From positions 1 to 49,477 of the forward strand of contig JAFGFZ010000482.1 in NCBI GenBank assembly GCA_016930815.1: a stretch of DNA of 49,477 nucleotides, in the 5' to 3' direction. Position 1 is the stretch's first letter. Each line of letters begins with the position of its first letter. Shown in pieces: positions 44,117 to 49,477 of the stretch. The position numbers and the translations under genes are program-made. Source of the DNA: Pirellulales bacterium. Lineage in GTDB: Bacteria; Planctomycetota; Planctomycetia; Pirellulales; Lacipirellulaceae. Under the pieces are notes generated by a model, which did not search any database, had not been told where the DNA came from, and saw only the letters and a program-made list of their open reading frames with translations.

Positions 44117-44199
44117 AGTCGTGTCTCCGTTGTTGGAATTGCGGATAGTTGTTCTTGAGCCCGTCATTCTCCGCATTGAGCCACAAAAGGGAAAGGGGG

Positions 44200-44970
44200 T
44201 CACGCACCCAAGTCCTCTCGCAATGCGTTCAGCCCACGCTGGACTTCGCCGAGTGCCTCTCGCATCCGGGCCAGGTCCTGTTTGAGCGATTCCATATCGG
44301 CGCGGAGGCTCAGGATCGCGCCCTCATCTGGTATTGACATGGGGGGAGGAGGATTGGTGGCCACTGGTGGTTGATCCGTGTCCCACGATGGATCCGCGGC
44401 GGTCCCGGCGAGTGGCTCGGCGACCGTGCCGCCCTGGTATTCGCGGCGGAGTTTCTCCATTTCACGGTCGAGATAGAGGTTATGGGTCACCACGGCACCT
44501 CGGCCGGGCGGTGTTAGGTAGACGATCAGTTTTTTCTCGACCAACTGCGCGAGGATCGGCCGCAATTCGGCCAGGTCGGGAATCGGTTCCATCCGTGCCG
44601 CCCGGCCACGAAGTTCACCCACCGTCTGGGCACCGCGTAGCAACAGTTCCGCCATGACCGCGATTTCGACTTTATCGACACCAAGCCATTCGTAGGCGAA
44701 GTGCCGGTACTTATCGATCCGGCTGATTCCCTGAACCACAGCCACCGCCCCGATCGCTCGCAACCGTTCAATCGCATCCTCGATATCCGCCTCCTCAAGC
44801 TGCATCTGGGGAAATCGGTTGCTCTTCTGATTGCAGCCGGTTTTTAGACTGTTGAGCGAAAGGGGATAGTTGTCCGGCGTCGTCTTCGCTTTCTCGATCA
44901 AAACCCCCAACACACGGCGATCCATCGCCCCAATCGGCTGCCATCGCGGGGATATATCCGGAAGGGTCAT
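44200..44970 (-). CDS. YceH/DUF480 family protein
   Basis: A 256-residue protein of the YceH (DUF480) family, two winged-helix domains of unknown role. Family blocks: [36 protein letters not shown] and the second domain [21 protein letters not shown]. After about residue 185 comes a Pro-rich linker and a C-terminal coiled coil ([20 protein letters not shown]), making it longer than the usual 215 or so residues. Its C-terminal end is 83 bases from the start of the isomerase gene. Confidence 0.9.
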   Translation of the reverse strand: MTLPDISPRWQPIGAMDRRVLGVLIEKAKTTPDNYPLSLNSLKTGCNQKSNRFPQMQLEEADIEDAIERLRAIGAVAVVQGISRIDKYRHFAYEWLGVDKVEIAVMAELLLRGAQTVGELRGRAARMEPIPDLAELRPILAQLVEKKLIVYLTPPGRGAVVTHNLYLDREMEKLRREYQGGTVAEPLAGTAADPSWDTDQPPVATNPPPPMSIPDEGAILSLRADMESLKQDLARMREALGEVQRGLNALREDLGA

Positions 44971-45034
44971 TCAAGCCTCCTTTCCAGGGAATGGATCATC
45001 GAATTTCTTCACTCCTGTGGTTGATCCGGATTTT

Positions 45035-45451
45035 TTAATCAGATGCGCTGCCCGGCGCGGCAGGAAGTCCACTCGGGGGAACCACCGCCCTCTGCGGAGA
45101 TGGAGAAAAGGGCCCCGGCTGAGGCTTCGTCTGCCAGGGAATTTTCCATGGCCAAAGCCCCACCAGCGTGCTACCGACGACACCCGTGACCCGGCCGTGG
45201 GTATCGTAGGTTTCAATCCTCCCAGATCGACTGCCGGGATCCTCGGCAATGGCCGCCACCGACTGGCCACTGGACGACTGGACTTCCAACCGGCGACAGA
45301 TCACCGTGTCGGCATTCAAGGCTGGGGAAACCACGACCCGGTCAGCGACCATGCTATCGGTATCCACCCGTTTGAGCAATTTATCTCGTAAGGCAACGCC
45401 CAGTGCAAGAAATAACAACGGATAAACAACCCAGCGTTCGTGTTCAGACAT
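45035..45451 (-). CDS. Small membrane-anchored hypothetical protein
   Basis: A 138-residue protein with one N-terminal hydrophobic segment (WVVYPLLFLALGVAL, about 7-21) and then a repeat-like beta-rich stretch (RVVVSPALNADTVICRRLEV, SGRIETYDTHGRVTGVVGS). The C-terminus is Pro-rich. Not recognised beyond resemblance to anchored planctomycete proteins of unknown function. The start at 45451 makes it divergent from the dockerin gene. Confidence 0.65.
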   Translation of the reverse strand: MSEHERWVVYPLLFLALGVALRDKLLKRVDTDSMVADRVVVSPALNADTVICRRLEVQSSSGQSVAAIAEDPGSRSGRIETYDTHGRVTGVVGSTLVGLWPWKIPWQTKPQPGPFSPSPQRAVVPPSGLPAAPGSASD

Positions 45452-45612
45452 GGCAGCGTGCGGATTAAAGACGGGGGGAAAAAAGCGTTTCTGGGAATTT
45501 GCCAGACGGGCCTGTGGAAATTCTACTTCGCCCCAGACATCGCGACCATCTCAAACCGAAATCGAGTTGCCACGACGCATCGATCCGGATTCTGAGTTTT
45601 CGGACAGGGCCA

Positions 45613-45640
45613 TTGACAACCGCAAGCGGTGTGATATTTT
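45613..45640 (+). promoter_or_regulatory. Promoter with palindromic spacer before the dockerin gene
   Basis: A perfect -35 box TTGACA (45613-45618) and TATTTT (45635-45640, versus TATAAT) are 16 bases apart, about 80 bases before the ATG at 45721. The spacer contains ACCGC-AA-GCGGT (45619-45630), an inverted repeat that could be an operator or enhance bending. Confidence 0.5.
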
Positions 45641-45720
45641 CTTATTTTATCATACTGGATCGGCGAAGGATCGCGCACGGCATATTCCTGGAATCTGCAA
45701 CTTGTTTGGAGTGGGCCTCG

Positions 45721-47058
45721 ATGAAAAAATCCAGCAACCGGTTTCTCAGAAAATCCATGGATTGGCTCCTATTCGGCAGCCTCTGCTATTGTCCGATATT
45801 CTGCTCCGCCCAAGATCCCGCAATTCGGCATTGCGACTACCAGATCGACGATCCGCCGCTCTTTAGCGGTTATGAAACGCCAGTTCCTTTCCGCCTATTT
45901 GGCATCGTACTGAACAACACGGAAGACTGGCTCGATCCCTTGGAGCAATTCGACAACCAGGGCGAACTCCCGCCGTTCATGGGCGGCGAGGCGGAAATTT
46001 TTGTCCAAGCCGTGGACCTCGATGGCACCCCCTATGATCCCTATCCGGATATAAGCCAAGCAGGGGCATCCGATCCACTTGTTGGCGACTTCGGCGGCAC
46101 ATTCGTCTGGATGGGGCAAAACTATGGCAATCTGCCCAATTTCCAATATGAGGAGAATTTTTATATCAATCAGGACATGATTGGCCAGCCTGGCGAAAGC
46201 CGCCCTGCCTGGTACGCTGAACTCGATCGCCTCGGCTTCTGGAGGCCTGGCTCGCCATTGGCCGAATGGAAACTGGTTCGAGCCGGCGATCTTGTCGAGG
46301 TCCGAGCTGCCGTCCCTGGTCTAACTTATCAAGGAAAACACAATGTCAACGAACGGCATACCGTTGATCCATTCAACAATTTCGAAGTGGAGATCCGGGA
46401 AAAAGGATATGGTCTGCCTGAGCCGGAATCTCTCCATCTGAATGCACTCAAGGATGAAGCTGATCAAGCCTTTTTTGATCAAACACGCCAGACCGGCGGG
46501 GAGCATTATCAGGGCTCCCGTATCCAGATCCAGGATGTCCTGTTCAACGGACTATCAGCCGGGGATCCCCTCTCCTCCGATACCACGTTGACCGTGTCCG
46601 ATGCGACAGGCCGTTCACTCGACGTGTACCTTGGCCTCTCCGCGAGTTTTAACTCCGGAACTGTACCCGCAGGCCCTATCCAGCTCACCGGCGTACTCGA
46701 CCAGAAATCCACCAACGGGCGAGACGGTTATCGCTTACTCGTCATGAACATGGCCGATATACAACCGGTCCTATCCGCTGACTTCGACTCGAATGGCCAT
46801 GTGGACGGGACCGACTTTCTGACATGGCAGACAGGATTTGGAGTGGACACTTCAGGAGACGCCAATGGAGACGGCACGACCGACGACGCCGACCTGGCGA
46901 TCTGGCAGCAACAATTCGGTAGCGGGTCCGGCCAAAAGTATGCCGTTATCCCGGAACCAACAGCCGCATGCTTATCATGTGCCCTCCTAAGTCTCCTTTT
47001 TCTATTTTCCCTGGCGAACCGATCCATCCACGAACCGGCCGGGATTGGGCGATTATGA
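45721..47058 (+). CDS. Exported dockerin and PEP-CTERM protein
   Basis: The ATG at 45721 is the first of a proper signal peptide ([23 protein letters not shown]) and gives 445 residues. The main body has no recognised domain. Near the C-terminus two dockerin-like calcium motifs are seen: [17 protein letters not shown] and [17 protein letters not shown]. Then follows a PEP-CTERM-type sorting signal: [20 protein letters not shown] with a closing basic/Arg stretch. This suggests an exported protein that may bind a cohesin-like partner and be sorted by an exosortase; neither is in the window. It overlaps the next gene by four bases. Confidence 0.82.
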   Translation: MKKSSNRFLRKSMDWLLFGSLCYCPIFCSAQDPAIRHCDYQIDDPPLFSGYETPVPFRLFGIVLNNTEDWLDPLEQFDNQGELPPFMGGEAEIFVQAVDLDGTPYDPYPDISQAGASDPLVGDFGGTFVWMGQNYGNLPNFQYEENFYINQDMIGQPGESRPAWYAELDRLGFWRPGSPLAEWKLVRAGDLVEVRAAVPGLTYQGKHNVNERHTVDPFNNFEVEIREKGYGLPEPESLHLNALKDEADQAFFDQTRQTGGEHYQGSRIQIQDVLFNGLSAGDPLSSDTTLTVSDATGRSLDVYLGLSASFNSGTVPAGPIQLTGVLDQKSTNGRDGYRLLVMNMADIQPVLSADFDSNGHVDGTDFLTWQTGFGVDTSGDANGDGTTDDADLAIWQQQFGSGSGQKYAVIPEPTAACLSCALLSLLFLFSLANRSIHEPAGIGRL

Positions 47059-48068
47059 AACGTCCCAGAGCGAATACGAATCGGCCCGAAACCATCTTCA
47101 TGATGGGCGCATTCACGCTTGTGGAGTTGCTAGTTGCGATCGCGATCATTGGGATTCTCATGGGCCTGCTTCTTCCAGCCATCCAGGCAGCGCGGGAATC
47201 CGCCCGGCGTGCCCAATGTGCCAACAATCTCCGACAAATAGGCCTTGCCCTATGGCAACACCATGACGCCACAGGTCATTTCCCGGCCGGGAACTTTGCC
47301 AGCCGGATCGGCGTCTGCACCGGTGGGGAGCTAACTGGTGAGGACAATCCGTCCCAGGACCATGTCAACTGGGCGATTCTGATCCTGCCTTATCTGGACG
47401 AGCGGCCGCTCTTCGAACAGTACGATTTCTCCACGTACAACGAGGCCCCAGAAAACAAGGCCGTCCGGGAATCGCAGGTGGCCGTCTATCAATGTCCCTC
47501 GGACCAGGAAACGTCCACTTTAACCGTCCCCGGATTCGGGCCTGCCGCGGCATGGGATCTAAACGTACCGTACATGCCCGGATCCTACCGGGCCGTCAGC
47601 GGGCGAAGCGATGGACGCCAATTCCTCGACGATCCGTTTGTCTATCAGTACCCGGAGGCATGGCGGGGAGTCATGCATTTGGTTGGCATTTTAGGGTTTG
47701 ACCGGGAACGGATTGCGAATATTGAGGATGGAACATCCCACACCCTGATGGTCGGCGAATCGGCTTCCCGCACCAAGAGCGAACACCGTACCCTTTGGGC
47801 CTACTCCTACGCGTTTTATAGCCTCTCAGCAACCATTCCACAGACCCGGACACTCTGGGGCGATTATGAACGCTGCCGTGCCGCGGGGGGAATCGGATAT
47901 GGGACGCCATGCACGCGTGGATGGGGGAGCTACCACGCCGATGGGAACCACTTTGTTTTATGTGATGGCTCCGTTCGCTTCCTATCCCAGGAAGTGGATG
48001 TGGCCGTATTTGCCGCCGCCGGCTCGATCGCCGGGGGTGAGTCGGAATGGCTGGCCAGTGGGGATTAA
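47055..48068 (+). CDS. DUF1559 pseudopilin-like protein
   Basis: The ATG at 47055 overlaps the dockerin gene stop (ATGA) and gives 337 residues. The N-terminus carries a prepilin-like site, MMGA then [20 protein letters not shown] with Glu at +5 (the preceding residue is Ala rather than Gly), followed by [21 protein letters not shown], the hallmark of the very large planctomycete DUF1559 family. The C-terminus has [16 protein letters not shown], the DGSVRF block of the family. Role unknown; probably an extracytoplasmic pilin-like protein. The stop is ten bases from that of the convergent oxidoreductase. Confidence 0.93.
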   Translation: MKRPRANTNRPETIFMMGAFTLVELLVAIAIIGILMGLLLPAIQAARESARRAQCANNLRQIGLALWQHHDATGHFPAGNFASRIGVCTGGELTGEDNPSQDHVNWAILILPYLDERPLFEQYDFSTYNEAPENKAVRESQVAVYQCPSDQETSTLTVPGFGPAAAWDLNVPYMPGSYRAVSGRSDGRQFLDDPFVYQYPEAWRGVMHLVGILGFDRERIANIEDGTSHTLMVGESASRTKSEHRTLWAYSYAFYSLSATIPQTRTLWGDYERCRAAGGIGYGTPCTRGWGSYHADGNHFVLCDGSVRFLSQEVDVAVFAAAGSIAGGESEWLASGD

Positions 48069-48078
48069 CCATCTCCAA

Positions 48079-49230
48079 TCAATAGGCCACATCGGTCCAT
48101 TGCCGTGATTTGCTGCTGGCGGCAATGGCATCACAAATGGCGATGGCGTTGTGGCCGTCGACGAATGTCGGGTAATCGCCACCCGGCCGTTCTCCCGCAA
48201 TATGCCCATAGACATTGCGGAAAAGATTCTTCGGCCCGTCCGGATAGGCTTCGTTATGGCCGCCCGGATAGTGGGCATATTCCCGTGCCTCCTCGTAGAG
48301 CAGACTGGGGTCCTTCATGATGATTTGATTCGGCCCTTCGCGGTGGCCAACCCAAAGTTCGTTCGGCCGTTCCTGTTCCCACGCCAGGGCACATCCACTC
48401 CCATCGATCTCGAATCGCAACCCATTCTTCCGGCCGGCGGACACCTGACTGACCGTGAATACGCCGTGCGCGCTGTTGTCGAATTCGATCAAAACGGATG
48501 CATAATCCTCCGTGTCGATGGCGACTTCCTCGAGGTCCTCCGGTTTCAGAAGTTTGCCGGCAAAACTTTCGATATCGCCCTTGGGCCGGTGCCGTACCGG
48601 ATGCACTGTGACAAGGTCCGCGCAGACCCGGACAATTTTCAGGCCCGTGATGTGCTGGATCAGGTCGCACCAATGGGATCCAATATCGGCAATTGCACGG
48701 GTGGTACCGCTTTGTTCCGGAACCAGCCGCCAATTCCAATCGGTATCGAGTAACAGCCAATCCTGCAAATAGGCTCCATGTGCCAAGTAGACACGACCGA
48801 CGTCTCCGTACTGCTGGCACATCAGTCGCGCCTGCTGTACCAGTGGCATGCATCGGTAATTGAAGTTGATCGCGTGAATCACACCCGACTCGCGAGCCAG
48901 CCGCACCAGCTCACGGGATTCACCCGAATCCATTGCCAGCGGTTTTTCGCTGATAATTGGCTTCCCAGCCGCCATCGTTGCCTTATTGACTGGGAAGTGA
49001 AGATGGTTTGGCGTGCAATTATGAACGACCTCCACATCCGGATCGGCAATCAAATCCCGGTAGTCACCATACGCCTTCGGAATCGACATCGCATCGGCTT
49101 TCGCTCTCGCCAAATCGGCATCCTTTTCAGCGAGCGCAACCACTTCGACAAATCCGAGCCGCCGGATAGCCTCCACGTGCGCGGGACCTATAAAACCAGT
49201 ACCTACAACGCCTGCTTTGATTGTTTTCAT
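48079..49230 (-). CDS. Cytosolic Gfo/Idh/MocA family oxidoreductase
   Basis: A 383-residue NAD(P)-dependent oxidoreductase without signal peptide. The Rossmann motif GVVGTGFIGPAH (about 7-18), NCTPNHLHFPV and the catalytic-loop EKP (ISEKPLAMD, about 93-101) are present, with IADIGSHWCDLIQHITG as the substrate-side block (His about 185). It fits the planctomycete sugar dehydrogenase subgroup that often lies beside TIM-barrel isomerases. The two other members of the window are Tat-exported and only distantly similar. Promoter at 49277-49304. Confidence 0.92.
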   Translation of the reverse strand: MKTIKAGVVGTGFIGPAHVEAIRRLGFVEVVALAEKDADLARAKADAMSIPKAYGDYRDLIADPDVEVVHNCTPNHLHFPVNKATMAAGKPIISEKPLAMDSGESRELVRLARESGVIHAINFNYRCMPLVQQARLMCQQYGDVGRVYLAHGAYLQDWLLLDTDWNWRLVPEQSGTTRAIADIGSHWCDLIQHITGLKIVRVCADLVTVHPVRHRPKGDIESFAGKLLKPEDLEEVAIDTEDYASVLIEFDNSAHGVFTVSQVSAGRKNGLRFEIDGSGCALAWEQERPNELWVGHREGPNQIIMKDPSLLYEEAREYAHYPGGHNEAYPDGPKNLFRNVYGHIAGERPGGDYPTFVDGHNAIAICDAIAASSKSRQWTDVAY

Positions 49231-49276
49231 GGCAGTTTAAGGGAAAAGACGGGTAGAGCTTAAACGTAAAAATGAG

Positions 49277-49304
49277 AATATAGACAAGTAGCAAGAAAAA
49301 TCAA
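49277..49304 (-). promoter_or_regulatory. Probable promoter of the 48079-49230 oxidoreductase gene
   Basis: On the minus strand TTGATT (complement of 49299-49304) and TATATT (complement of 49277-49282) are separated by 16 bases, about 47 bases before the start codon. The region around is AT-rich compared with the window. Both boxes match the housekeeping consensus at four or five of six positions. The remaining 49305-49477 shows no recognisable feature. Confidence 0.5.
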
Positions 49305-49477
49305 GCACTTGCCAATAACCCTGGCAACAAACCGGACCGATCGGTAGGATTCATTTTATGAACGGGATTGACTGTTGAAAACAGGCATGGGATGGTCATG
49401 GTTCCTGGGCCCGCAGTAGCCGGATCCTCGACTGGCCGACCGATCCTCTGTGAAATTCGTTCTCCCCAGGAGACAAG

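Overview
The window looks like a chromosomal segment of a flagellated planctomycete, probably close to the Pirellulales. The gene content points there: DUF1559-type pseudopilin, a dockerin plus PEP-CTERM exported protein, Tat-exported Gfo/Idh/MocA oxidoreductases, HEAT-repeat exported proteins, DUF1570-like HExxH proteins, and ExbB/ExbD next to a large protein with a terpenoid-cyclase-like domain. The assignment rests on protein content read by eye; no database search was possible. The DNA is moderately GC-rich, with ATG, GTG and possibly TTG starts and only occasional clear Shine-Dalgarno sequences.

Layout. 1-5.4 kb: rlmN and sppA on the minus strand, then a plus-strand group with a sugar-isomerase-like TIM barrel, aroE, aroK and an unknown protein. 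5.4-9.4 kb (minus): a POT peptide transporter with a large insert, a HExxH metalloprotease-like protein and a CpsB/YwqE-type PHP phosphatase. 9.7-11.9 kb (minus): a regulatory group of HTH-PTS IIA fusion, a tandem degenerate receiver protein and csrA. 11.9-16.0 kb (minus): a long pseudopilin, an NAD-sugar epimerase and a TerC membrane protein.

16.5-25.1 kb (plus): a probable energised envelope system made of a 1077-residue TPR protein, ExbB/TolQ, ExbD/TolR and a 1282-residue protein with three N-terminal membrane segments, a very long Pro/Ala-rich spacer and a C-terminal alpha/alpha-toroid (squalene-cyclase-like) domain. 25.6-32.5 kb (plus): a flagellar biogenesis and regulation run, flhA, flhF, an flhG-like gene with a degenerate P-loop, a small membrane protein, fliA and an HDOD protein.

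32.5-40.2 kb (minus): two Tat-exported Gfo/Idh/MocA oxidoreductases bracket two tandem HEAT-repeat proteins. Between them sits a DUF559 endonuclease gene enclosed by inverted GC-rich palindromic repeats, with further tandem copies beside it. This is the best candidate for an under-described mobile unit. 40.6-45.5 kb (minus): tRNA-His, a creatininase-family hydrolase, a second HExxH protein, a sugar isomerase, a YceH-like protein and a small anchored protein. 45.6-48.1 kb (plus): a dockerin/PEP-CTERM protein translationally coupled to a DUF1559 protein. 48.1-49.2 kb (minus): a cytosolic Gfo/Idh/MocA oxidoreductase.

The strongest leads are the DUF559/palindrome unit, the ExbB/ExbD-toroid system, the FlhG-like protein without Walker lysines, and the regulatory group around csrA with paired palindromes in its leader.
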